Assembly: GCF_010015445.1 (NCBI RefSeq)
Contig: NC_053127.1
Location: 24,282,745 to 24,346,744 of the forward strand
Source of the DNA: Perca fluviatilis
Lineage: Eukaryota; Chordata; Actinopteri; Perciformes; Percidae
DNA: 64,000 nucleotides
Direction of reading: 5' to 3'
In this document: positions 23,771 to 34,583 of the stretch, piece after piece
How the letters are laid out: every line of letters begins with the position of its first letter
Numbering within the stretch: position 1 is the stretch's first letter
Notes under the pieces: model-generated
Database searches by the model: none
The model's input: the letters and a program-made list of their open reading frames with translations, nothing else
What the model was told of the DNA's origin: nothing
Program-made: the position numbers and the translations under genes

Positions 23771-24867
23771 GACGAGCAGAGGAAAGGCACTGCCAAGAGG
23801 TTTTCCCAGAAGACTCCTCAGTCTATAGCTGACATCTGGGCTCTCAACCATTCTGCATCGTCCCCGTCCCCCCCCCCACACACTGCATCCCCCATCCTGC
23901 CAGTCTTCTGCATTTCCATCACATGTTTGTGAGGGGAAAGAGGGGAGGCACACAAGAAGTGTTGCAAGAACAGGACTTGGGATTGTCTTTTAAGAAGTGT
24001 TGGATGCAGTTTCACTTTTCCTCTCGTAACATCCACTGACTGAGGATGGATTGGCTGGGAGATATCTGCTCCGGGTGTGTCTGTGTGAAGTCACCATAAG
24101 AATTTTATTGGAGTAACTAAAGGAAACTAAAGGTAAGAATGAAGATGCGTGTGTGAACTGATTTATTTTTATGACTTTTCTTTTTTTTTTTGCAGTTACT
24201 TTCATGCTCATTATCCACATGTGCTAACTTTTTAAGAATACAATTTAATGACAAATAATGACCCTTTTTGTAGAGGGTTGATGTTCATTTAGTATTGTTT
24301 GAGTAAACATAATCTATGTTTCACTGTGTTGCCAATAAAACAAATAATCTATCTATCTCATAAGGTATTACATAACAAATATAGAATAGCTCCATTTCAA
24401 CCCAAGTAATTATGTTTTCATAAATAAATATTTTTTGGCAAATACTGTTGATTCTCCATATATATTAAATTGTTTGCTAGATGTTACATTAGCAATTAGT
24501 TGGAATTACTATACTATATTACTATAATTAGTACCAATTTACAATGTGTTTTTCTGAGACACTTTCTATGAAATAATTGGGAAATTATTAAGAAACCATA
24601 AAAAAAATGCCCTACCAAAAGAAAAAACTACAGTAATACATGCAGTTTGCCTCTTTGCAGTTGAATTGCTACTTTTTGAACCCATCAACCCTGCACAAAC
24701 TTTGCTTTCAGTTAGCACCATGGTTTCCTAAGTGATGCTGCTCCTGAGGGAGAACAGCTGATTGGCTCGCTGAGCCTCAGAGCTTCATGCCGACTGTGTG
24801 TGTGTTTTCATTAATGATCCACCAATTAGTCACACAATGGTAACAGTCGCCTAATCACCTCGTCAGA

Positions 24868-25013
24868 GGATGATCATTACTGGAATTGTTGGGTCTTTGT
24901 AAATTATAGAATGTGGTGTAGACCTACTCTATCTGTAAAGTGTCTTGAGATAATTGAGATAACTCTTGTTATGATTTGATACTATACATAAAATTGAACT
25001 GAATTGAATTGAT
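24868..25013 (-). repeat. Interspersed repeat, antisense copy
   Basis: Reverse-complemented, this segment matches the repeat that begins right after the cnga2 stop codon at 29796: it shares TTTTAT-TATAGT, GTTATCTCA, AGATAGAGTAGGTCTA and AGACCCAACAATTCC in the same order. These are two dispersed copies of one family on either side of cnga2. Confidence 0.75.
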
Positions 25014-25426
25014 AAGCTCTCACTGCCCTCACATTTTGGGGTGGGTGCTTGGGGGGCACTACTGTTGTGGTTGGAAATGTATTTTAGGTGAACCTCCACC
25101 CTGACAAAACTGTATTTTAAACAATGCAGCATCAGTATCATGCAGTTTCTCTTGTAGCTGCTTTTGTCACCACAGCAACCAGCTGCTGTGTTGCGGGCCA
25201 GGTGAGGGAGTGTGGCACACCAGTCCCTGTCGTCCCCCTGTCCCCTGACTATACACACGCACCATAAACACTCCCACGGACTCCTTGTAAACCATAAAAA
25301 CTCTCTTCTGCTGCCACAGTAACAGGAAAAGTCAACTGAAACCATGCCCAACACTGCCTCACATTGAGTAGATGACTGCAAAGGAGGCTGTAACATGAGT
25401 GTTTGTCCACAGCTGCAGGTCTGAAG

Positions 25427-27099
25427 ATGACGGGCCACACGGCTGAGAGAGATCGGTCGCCACACAACCTGTCAGTGAAGACCACCTTGGATGAGGAGAT
25501 CGAGAGAGCCGAGAGTATTCTCAGCCGGTGAGGACAACTATAAAATCATCTATTATGTATTTGTCTTAGAGGTTTGTATCAGAGAAGCAAAGCGTAAACG
25601 CTGACATGTGTGTTTTTTGGTGTGTTTTCACTCCCAGGGTGCCATCTGTGTGTGATGACACATCCTCAGAGCTACAAAAAATTGCTGATCTCGACCCTAA
25701 TGGACACAATTCTTTTCAAAGGGACGGAGCCCTCTCAAGGTAAAGCTTCAACATCGTGGCACGTCACCCTTGTTCACAAAGCTTTTAGAAACTAATGAAA
25801 CATAATTGTGCAGCTCTATTTATGTTATATTATCTTATTTTGTTGCAAATGTTTGGCTGGCTTTTTTTTAAACAGCCCACGAAAGTTTACAGAATGAGAT
25901 TTGTGTATTTAGTGTTTTTAAAGGTCCCATATTGTAAAAAGTGAGCTTTCCATGGCTTTTGTTATTATGAAGCAGTTTGAGATACTACATAAATACTGTA
26001 AAGGTAAAAAAAAAAAACTCAATCCACAGAGAACTACAGACAGCTGTATTTCAGAAAAGGTGCCTTTAAACAAGCCGTACAGTCGTGATGTCATAACTAC
26101 ACTAAGGAGAAAGTGCCGTTACAGTGCTGTAACTGTCATTCCCCGGCTGTAATGACGGTGCAGAAAGAGGACAGATGTGTAAGACCCGGTACTGCTTACA
26201 AATCAGAGCACACTTTGAGGGCTTTTTTGTGGGAGGGGGGCCTTAACGAGACAGGTGCTAAAACTGAGCTTTTCAGACAGAGGGTGAATACAGGTATATT
26301 CAGACAGACAGTATGAGAAATTAGTTTTTTTAACATTAAAGCATGTAAACATGTTCTAGTAGAAACCCAAAATACAAGTATGAACCTGAAAATGAGCATA
26401 ATGTGGGACCTTTAAGGTCACACGCTATATAAAATAACACTTAATGTATACTGGATTCTAGCACCCAAAGACCATGACGACCAACATATTGGTGAAGCAT
26501 TTTGTGTATTAGGAGCATATAACCAGAGAAATGGTTCCACATCTTATTCTGTCATTGTGCAAAACTAATTCTTGATGTAGTTTTAGCTGTACCTATCCCA
26601 GAGTCTAAAGAAAAAAATGCAAACATTTGTTAAAAGAAGATCAGATCAGACCCTGTTGGATTTTTTTCATTTGCTTACAGAAACACTTTAAGAACAACAA
26701 CTTGTTAAAAAATGGAAATTTTTACAGTAAAAGAAGTAAATTTTCAAACAATCTTTTCCCAAAACAATTTAATATGTTTAAAGGTTACTTTTTACATTTT
26801 ATTGTAAGTCGCTTTGGAAGAAAGCATCTAAATAAATGTAATGTAATTTTTTACATGAATGTGTCAAATTAATTGTTATTCCTAGTAGAATCATCTGACC
26901 TATTGGTTTCCAAACTGGTGTTAGGTTTACCCCCAGGGGTACGTGAAGTAACATAGGGAGGTACGTGACAGAAAAAAATCATATAAGAGTGCCAAAATGA
27001 GATGTTTTGAGTTGTTATGCAGCTCCTCGAGATGCGTACCTTGTGTCATAGTCATGCTGTTACTTTCATATATGCAGAAATTGTTATGAAAGCTTGTAT

Positions 27100-27152
<53 letters not shown>

Positions 27153-29795
27153 CAGACTGGTGAGCCTGGTGGTGAGACTGAGAGAATGGGCACACAGAAG
27201 CCTGTTGGAGGAAGAGGAGCGGCCCGATTCCTTCCTGGAGCGCTTTCGTGGCCCTGAGTTGAGAACGGCCCCCAGCCGCATCAGCAACACGCAACCAGAT
27301 GCCAATGGCAACAATGCCAAAGCGATCTTTAGGTATGTCTGCCATCAGTCACCCTGAACCATTACTATGCACTTTGATATACACTGTAGGCACTGGGTGA
27401 CCTGAAGAATAGAAACACGCAATCCAGTTCTAGTAAAAAAAAGTTTTTTCTCCATGTCTTTGCAGTAATATGTACTAACTACTCTATAGAACTATAACTG
27501 TATTATTAAGACTGTATTATTTGCAATCTATCCATGCTTTCAGGAAAAAGTGGGATTTGTTTGTGGTGTCCCCATCCGATAACGCCTACTACCGCTGGTT
27601 ATTTGTCATCGCCATAGCTGTGCTCTACAATTGGTTCTTCGTTGTAGTGAGGTAATAACACCACAGTCGTTATCTGTTGGGGCCCTGCAGCCTCCAGAGA
27701 TGGGTGATGGATGTAGTGAATGGGTGCACTGTTTACTTTTTAGGCTGGAGCAGTGAATCATTTTTCTAATTCTTTTTATATTCTCAGGGCATGCTTTGAA
27801 CAGTTACAGGTGGACAATTACATCTGCTGGCTGGTGTTGGACTACCTCTCTGACTTTGTGTACATTATGGACACTTGTGTTCGACTTCGCACAGGTAACC
27901 TAAAATACAGCTTGTGGCGTCACGACACAATGTATTACACCACAGAAGTGCAAAGCTTTAAATGGCCAATGTGTATATTTGTATGTGATTCACAGGTATA
28001 CATTTTTGTTTTGTTATCAATCCTGGTTGAAATTAGCATAGTTTTAGTCACTTTCAGTCCATTAACCAATGATTTGATGAACCAATTTAACTCAGCACTT
28101 GTAGAAACTTCTTTTCTTAGGGGGAGCAAATCAAGTTGTAAACACAAAACTGACATATTATCCTCTTGGGTAGATGAGAGTGTCAAACAGTAAAGTTGCG
28201 GGACAGAAAACCAAAACAATGAGCTGAAAGATGCTAAAATGCAGAAATAAAAGTGAACTGAGATCACTGCTCAGCTAAATGTGTGCTCTATTCTTCTTGT
28301 CTCAGGATTCCTGGAACAAGGTTTGCTGGTGAAGGACCATGCCAAGCTTAGAGACAGCTACGTCAGAACATTACAGTTCAAGCTGGATGTACTGTCAATC
28401 CTGCCCACTGATCTGGCATATATCATCACCGGCATCAACACGCCACAGCTCAGGTTCAACCGTCTGCTGCGCTTCCCGCGCATGTTTGAATTTTTCGACC
28501 GCACTGAGACACGCACCAACTACCCCAACATCTTCCGTATCGGCAACTTAGTGCTTTACATCCTGATCATCATTCACTGGAACGCATGCATCTTTTACGC
28601 TATATCCAATTCTTTGGGATTTGGCTCGGACACTTGGGTGTACCCAGACGACTCCAAACCTGAGTTTTCCTCCCTGACTCGGAGTTACGTCTACTGTCTG
28701 TACTGGTCAACTCTTACTCTTACAACTATTGGAGAGATGCCTCCACCTGTGCGGGATGAGGAGTACCTATTTGTGGTCTTTGACTTTCTTGTTGGGGTGC
28801 TGATCTTTGCTACAATTGTGGGAAACGTTGGCTCCATGATTTCCAACATGAATGCCACCCGTGCCGAGTTTCAAGCCCGGATTGATGCCATCAAACACTA
28901 CATGCATTTCCGCAAAGTCAGCAAAGAACTGGAGACACGTGTCATTAAGTGGTTCGACTACCTCTGGACCAACAAGAAAGCAGTAGATGAGAAGGAGGTG
29001 CTAAAGAATTTGCCGAACAAACTGCGGGCTGAGATTGCTATTAATGTACACCTGGAGACCCTGAAGAAAGTACGCATTTTTCAAGACTGTGAGGCAGGCC
29101 TGCTTGTGGAGCTGGTGCTCAAACTACGCCCCCAGGTCTTCAGTCCAGGGGACTACATCTGCAGAAAAGGGGACATAGGGAAGGAGATGTATATCATTAA
29201 AGAGGGGAAGCTGGCTGTGGTGGCTGATGACGGGGTCACACAGTACGCTCTCCTCACCGCTGGCAGCTGCTTCGGGGAAATCAGCATCCTGAACATAAAA
29301 GGTAGTAAAATGGGAAATCGTCGGACAGCCAACATTCGCAGCTTGGGATACTCGGATCTCTTCTGCCTATCTAAGGATGACTTAATGGAGGCAGTGGCCG
29401 AGTATCCAAATGCTAAGACTGTGCTAGAGGAGAGGGGCCGGGAGATCCTGATGAAGGAGGGTCTGTTGGATGAGAACACAGAGAGCGGCGGGCTGCAGAA
29501 AGAGGACACAGAGGAGAAGGTGGAGAGGCTGGAGTCCTCTCTGGACACCCTTCAGACTCGCTTTGCCCGTCTGCTCAGCGAATACAACAACACTCAGCAA
29601 CGGCTGAAGCAGCGCATCACACTGCTGGAGCGACAGCTGAACCAAACGGACTGCGGCGTAGATGCAAGTGATGGCATGGATGCAGATGCAGAGACGGTCA
29701 ATGAAACAGACCCTGGGCCTGTTGCCCATACCGATGGGTCTCCACATCGGAGTAATGTCCAAATGGAGGACAAAAAGAGCCCAACAAAACACTAA
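25427..29795 (+). CDS. cnga2: Cyclic-nucleotide-gated channel alpha subunit, CNGA2-like, 6 coding exons
   Basis: Coding exons 25427-25527, 25638-25739, 27156-27332, 27544-27651, 27788-27894 and 28306-29795 join in frame to 694 residues. CNGA2 forms the cAMP/cGMP-opened cation channel of olfactory neuron cilia. S1 lies at about residues 137-160 and S2 at 170-195. The S4-S5 part includes [20 protein letters not shown]. The pore is TLTTIGE, with the filter glutamate at residue 342. The C-linker contains [18 protein letters not shown]. The cyclic-nucleotide-binding domain has FGEISIL at about 519-525 and the ligand-binding arginine in NRRTANIR near 537. A C-terminal leucine-zipper coiled coil spans about 603-645. 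The pattern DDTSSELQ near the N-terminus and the highly conserved core point to CNGA2 rather than CNGA1, CNGA3 or CNGA4. The start is the first ATG after an acceptor. The N-terminal calmodulin-binding region ([11 protein letters not shown]) is only partly conserved. Confidence 0.94.
25918..26415. mobile_element. Miniature element with TTAAAGGTCCC inverted ends in cnga2 intron 2
   Basis: Left end TTAAAGGTCCCATATTGT; right end inverted TTAAAGGTCCCACATTAT. It is 498 bp and non-coding. Its last 45 bases (TATGAACCTGAAAATGAGCA and flanks) match the right end of the interrupted element at 32202-33726, so both belong to one family. No clear target duplication was seen. Confidence 0.7.
27104..27150. 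repeat. (TG)23 microsatellite abutting the cnga2 exon 3 acceptor
   Basis: The TG run stops only five bases (ATCAG) before exon 3 of cnga2 at 27156. It therefore occupies the position of the polypyrimidine tract of that intron. Confidence 0.95.
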
Positions 29796-30575
29796 CTCAA
29801 TTTAATTCCATTTTATTTATAGTGTAAAATCATAACAGACGTTATCTCAGGACACTAGATAGAGTAGGTCTAGACCCCACTCTATAATTCCCAGAGACCC
29901 AACAATTCCTTCAAGAGCAACTGCACTTATTGTAGTGGCAGCGAGGGAAAACGTACAGTACAGGCCAAAAGTTTGGACACACCTTCTCATTCAATGAGTT
30001 TCCTTTTTATTTTCATGACTATTTACATTGTAGATTCTCACTGCAGGCATCACAACTATGAATGAACACATATGGAATTATGTACTTAACAAAAAAGTGT
30101 GAAATAACTGAAAACATGTCTTATATTTTAGATTCTTCAAAGTAGCCACCCTTTGCTTTTTTATTAATAAGGGAAAGAATTCCACTAATGAACCCTGACA
30201 AAGCACACCTGTGAAGTGAAAACCATTTCAGGTGACTACCTCATGAAGCTCATTGAGAGAACACCAAGGGTTTGCAGAGTTATCAAGAAAGCAAAGGGTG
30301 GCTACTTTGAAGAATCTAAAATATAAGACATGTTTTCAGTTATTTCACACTTTTTTGTTAAGTACATAATTCCATATGTGTTCATTCATAGTTTTGATGC
30401 CTTCAGTGAGAATCTACAATGTAAATAGTCATGAAAATAAAGGAAACACATTGAATGAGAAGGTGTGTCCAAACTTTTGGCCTGTACTGTACTTTTAACA
30501 GGCAGAGACCTCAGACAGAACCTGGCTCTTGGTGGGCGGCAATCTGCCTCGACCGGTTGGTCACACTAAGGAGAT
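29796..30575 (+). repeat. Interspersed repeat forming the cnga2 3' UTR, split by a miniature transposon
   Basis: The repeat starts directly after the cnga2 stop codon and runs to 29953. It resumes at 30492 (CTTTTAACAGGCAGAGACC, then CTGGCTCTTGGTGGGCGGC) after a Tc1-like insertion. The related copy at 24868-25013 is antisense. A candidate AATAAA lies at 30693-30698. Confidence 0.7.
29956..30489. mobile_element. Tc1/mariner-like miniature element with long inverted repeats
   Basis: 534 bp between TA dinucleotides (29954-29955 and 30490-30491). The ends are CAGTACAGGCCAAAAGTTTG and its inverse. The inverted arms are about 205 bp each (29956 to about 30162 and about 30286 to 30489) around a roughly 125-bp centre. 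It has no transposase frame. A TA target and CAGT-type ends fit Tc1/mariner. A second copy lies at 51893-52342. Confidence 0.9.
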
Positions 30576-30692
30576 TTTATCTCCTGAAATACTTTACAGA
30601 TTCATTAAGAGTATACAAAAAAAACCTCATGACCCTTTGTTACTTTCATTGTGAGAATGTTTTAGCTAAGTGTAAAGAGATGTCTGCATGTC

Positions 30693-30698
30693 AATAAA
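30693..30698 (+). terminator. Candidate cnga2 poly(A) signal
   Basis: AATAAA about 900 bp after the cnga2 stop, beyond the split repeat. An earlier AATAAA-like site lies within the inserted Tc1-like element near 30435. Which one is used cannot be told from sequence. Confidence 0.4.
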
Positions 30699-32201
30699 CA
30701 TGAAAAGAAAGTGGACAACACTGCTATGCCAATGCAGTCTTTGAGTTCTCGTCTATGCCAAAACTAGTGAGTTGAATGTATGTTTAATTGGTGGCTTTAA
30801 AGTAATTTCCCAGATCAAGCTAATTCAAGGTAGGGGAGAACACATTACTGATGAGAAAACATTCTAAGCTGGAGTACATTCAAAACCTGCAAATTAAGTT
30901 TAAATGTCACTTCTTAGATTCCAGACTAAAAAGCACTGGAAATAACTGGCTGTTCTAGTTTTTGCGTCACTTGTAAACATCATATGTTCGGTTGCATCAG
31001 CTGAGGGATTCAGTTCTCTCGACATTTACGTATTATGCTCTGGCCCTGTACACCTAGTCTCTTGCTGCTCCTCTTGGGGGGGAAAAAAAAAGTCCAAGGA
31101 GAGACGGTAGAAGGTGATTTGCTGAGTAAACATACACAAGTACAATTATTTTCCTGTGTCTTTATGTTCCACATTAGATCTGAATCAGACATACTATGAT
31201 GATTATCATAAACACCGTTTGACATTTTCTTATCTACTTTGTGGGACACTTGAGTGGAGTTCTTTGCATTGCAAATGATTTTTGCTCTGGTGAAGTGACT
31301 CACACGCAATGTGCAGCTTCTGTTTTTTCAGTTGTTCAAAGGTTTATTTGCTATAAAATTAGTCCTAATCAGTCTTATATTAAAACTGAGTAAGCCACTC
31401 TGTCTTTGCATTTAGTTGCTCCCATTTCTATTATGCAGACTCACTCTCTGCAGCAAGGGACTGGGGATTTTCCAGCCCTCTGCATTCCAGGGTACAACTC
31501 AAGCACATGAGCAGTGTGGATACACGCAGCTGGAACAATGCCTCTGCAGCAGAGCTGGCCACAATAAAGGGCAGGAGGTAATGAGGGCATAGGTGTGGGA
31601 TCAAGTACCATGGACAAATCTCCAGTTACCTGCCGTAGGCTGGGCAAACAGCATGAATGTATATTAAGTCTCTCTATTGTATCACATTAGAAAGAAATGG
31701 GTACAGCTCTTGATAGGCATATGTGAAATCCACAGTAAATGTGTGATTAGCAAATCAAAAGATATCTATACATGAGCTAAATTTAATTAAATATTTAATA
31801 ATTAAAAAAAAATGGAATCAGTATTCCATGTCAATATTTCAATGCATGGGTTGACTAAACTGGAATATATCATTGAAGGGTGGTCAAAATTATTCTTTTA
31901 TGTAATCTAGCTACTCCAACTTTCACTTTACAACCCAGCTTGTCCCAGTTTAAACCAATATGCCTAGATGTCTTGACCCAAACCATGCAAACCAAAATTT
32001 AGTCTGGCTCAAATAATGTAAAGCTGTGTGTGAAGCCCATGCATGCCATTAAAGCAGTATTCATTAGTATTAATCTCTCTCAACTTTAAAAACAAAAGCA
32101 AAATACTTTTCACCAATCACAGTCGTTTATACCTTGATAATTTCTCATGTAGTCATGTTATAGAGAAAAATTATATTTTTGAAGCCACATTTTCAGAGGG
32201 T

Positions 32202-33726
32202 TTAAAGTGCTCATATTGTTTTTGGATTTTCCCCTTTCCTTTATTGTGTTATATATCTTTTTGTGCACATTACAGGTTTATAAAGTGAAAAAGCCCAAAG
32301 TCCACCCCAAAAGGACTTACCATCTTCCAGAGAAAACACTGTTCACAAACTGCTACAAACAGCTCTATAGTAGTCCAGCATTTACTTCTGTGACGAACGT
32401 GCGTTATAATGCTCGCCTAGCTGCTAGCATGGCACTCCCTCATACTCTGCAACTGACAAGATAGCAGTACTCACTGCGCATGTGCGACTCCCAACAAAGA
32501 TGGAACAGAAGTGAGATGCCTCACTCTGTAGCTAAAACAGAGAGCTCAACACACAGGGTGAAAAGAGGAGCTGCAGCAATGTGCAGTACAACACAAACAT
32601 GGTGTTTTCTGAAAATTAAACCATGTAAACCTATTCTGGTACAACCTCTAAATTAGGGCTGCACGATTATGGCCAAAATGATAATCACGATTATTTTGAT
32701 CAATATTGAGATCACGATTAATTATCACGATTATTTGTTTATTTTAGCCAAAACAAAATTTTATTGTCACATAATTATATAAATATAACTGCTTTTACAT
32801 CCATATTCTGCTACATTCCTACTAATGCATCCATATTCTGCTACATTCCTCCTTTAGTGAAGGATACTGTGAAGGAGTATGCCATTTTAGCTGTTGTGCG
32901 ACCGCTTTCCACACATGCATGTTTGCCGTGAAAGATACAGGCAACGCAATTTTCTGTTCACGTTAATGCCGCATGTGGTTCCTGGTATCTACCGGACGAA
33001 ATAGCTACGCGGATTTCTGTGGCTCATTACACTGCCACTTACATGTCTGCGTTGCGCTCTGATGCTCCGAAACCCACGTTAGAGGCAACATAAACATCGC
33101 TGAATGTCACGCTAATAAACACTAATAACACGTTACACAGCAGCTAACGTTAGCCTACCGTTAGCCACAGTAGTAACTGGATTAAACACGGCTAAAATGC
33201 TGACTGCTAAACAGTGTAGTGTATCTGTATTTCACTGTAGGTTTCCAACAGCGGGACGTCCAACAGTCTGCTGCTAAAGCTATGAGCTAAAAGACACAAA
33301 CTAGCACCGGTCACGGCTGTTGTCTGAAAAACAACACAGAAGGGACAAAACGTTGCGTTTACTGGTAAACTGGTAAACATTGTGACCGGCTTATGATGAC
33401 CGACTGCTACCTGTTGCGGAATATTCCTCACGTTACTCTGTCCTCTGTGACTGTCTACATCTAGAAACTAAGCTGCGCGGTGCAGGCAGGGAACAGCTCT
33501 GATTGGCTCATGGAGACATGTGATCAGACAGTGGTTTATGGAGCGCTAGATTGGCTTTGCAAAAGCTGTTCTATGAACGGAATGACGCATTTTAAATATC
33601 GCTCGATCACGCAAATTTGATCGTGGGAAGCCAAAATCGTGATCGTGATTAAAATTCGATTAATTGTGCAGCCCTACTCTAAATACAATTATGAACCTGA
33701 AAATGAGCATAATATGAACACTTTAA
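32202..33726. mobile_element. Miniature element (TTAAAGTG ends) interrupted by a hAT-like insertion
   Basis: Left end TTAAAGTGCTCATATTGT; right end inverted TTAAAGTGTTCATATTAT. Without the inner insertion and its duplication it measures about 494 bp, close to the 498-bp relative at 25918-26415, with which it shares the right-end sequence. It is non-coding. Confidence 0.7.
32654..33676. mobile_element. hAT-like non-autonomous element with perfect 8-bp target duplication
   Basis: Inverted ends TAGGGCTGCACGATTAT and, inverted from the right, TAGGGCTGCACAATTAA. It is flanked by identical CTCTAAAT at 32646-32653 and 33677-33684. It is 1,023 bp with no transposase frame. A tandem copy of CATCCATATTCTGCTACATT lies near 32800-32850. 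The intact duplication and good ends mark a clean insertion into the older element around it. Confidence 0.9.
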
Positions 33727-34341
33727 GTGCTTATTCAGATACTAAGGATACCAAAAGTAATTCTGAGTTACAAGCACTTAGCGGTTTGTTACACTGTTCA
33801 CTGAAATTAACTGATTGTGTTGTGCTTGTAACATTCTGCTCCATCTGAACATACACTGCTGTCGACTTCATAAAAATCACTTAACAGGTGCGCTGAACTG
33901 TCGTGCGCGCGCACGCACACGCACGCACGCACACACCAACTGGTGCAGAGTGTCAAAAGGACACTGGCACTGCTGTGAAGAAATATGAACCCTCTCTGAG
34001 CAGAATGTGTTTTTACAGGAAGTTAATATGTACTGATTTGTATATGTTCATAACATAACCATAAATATGGCATTTTTTTTCAAAATGTTGATCAAGTGGT
34101 GAACAGTGTCAAAATGTTGAAGCAGAAAAAACACGGCACATTTATTTTTCTGAATATAACTATATTGTTCGTACTTTAAAAGTGTAACAGCTTACAAACT
34201 GCAAATCTGCTGCTTATCATTTGGAGACAACAACCCCAGACAACTGGGGTCCACTGCATGGAGTGAACAAATCTACTGTATATGACAAAGTGTGACAGCA
34301 AAGGTAGCCCCCTTCATAGTAAACACAACTATTCATTTTAC

Positions 34342-34347
34342 TTTATT
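34342..34347 (-). terminator. Candidate rragb poly(A) signal
   Basis: AATAAA on the minus strand, about 240 bp past the rragb stop codon. Confidence 0.5.
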
Positions 34348-34583
34348 ACGTTGAGTTAGGGCAAATATTCCAACAGAATGTATCGCTGTTCAAGATACCT
34401 ATGATCACTGTAGAAATTAGAAAGAAAATATGATTTCTATAATAACTGTAATAACTGTGATTGAATGTGAAGATATAGAGGAAACAGTGCTGCTCATACG
34501 TTTCGGAGCTGGAAGACCGCAACATGCCAGCTGCGGTCTGTGGACTGATTGGCTGAGAGTATCCACTGGAACAAATGCACCGG

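Larger units (their letters stand above)
20011..25426. other. Intergenic region between pls3 and cnga2
   Basis: AT-rich DNA without a supported protein gene. It carries a TTAAAGG-ended miniature element, a tRNA-like SINE and two interspersed repeats listed separately. A possible non-coding leader exon for cnga2 ends at 24132 with the donor AAG|GTAAGA, matching the need for an upstream exon implied by the acceptor just before 25419; this link is only inference. Confidence 0.5.
30699..34341. other. Intergenic region between cnga2 and the rragb 3' end
   Basis: No supported gene. The main content is a pair of nested miniature transposons at 32202-33726. A CA/GCAC-rich simple repeat lies at about 33904-33937. 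The rest is AT-rich and unremarkable. Confidence 0.6.

Noticed and set aside
24929..25465. 178-codon minus-strand frame upstream of cnga2
   Set aside because: No recognisable domain, no splice context, and it overlaps an interspersed repeat and the cnga2 start exon on the opposite strand.
27753..28193. 146-codon plus-strand frame
   Set aside because: The first part is cnga2 exon 5 (27788-27894); the rest is read-through into the intron past a good donor at 27895.
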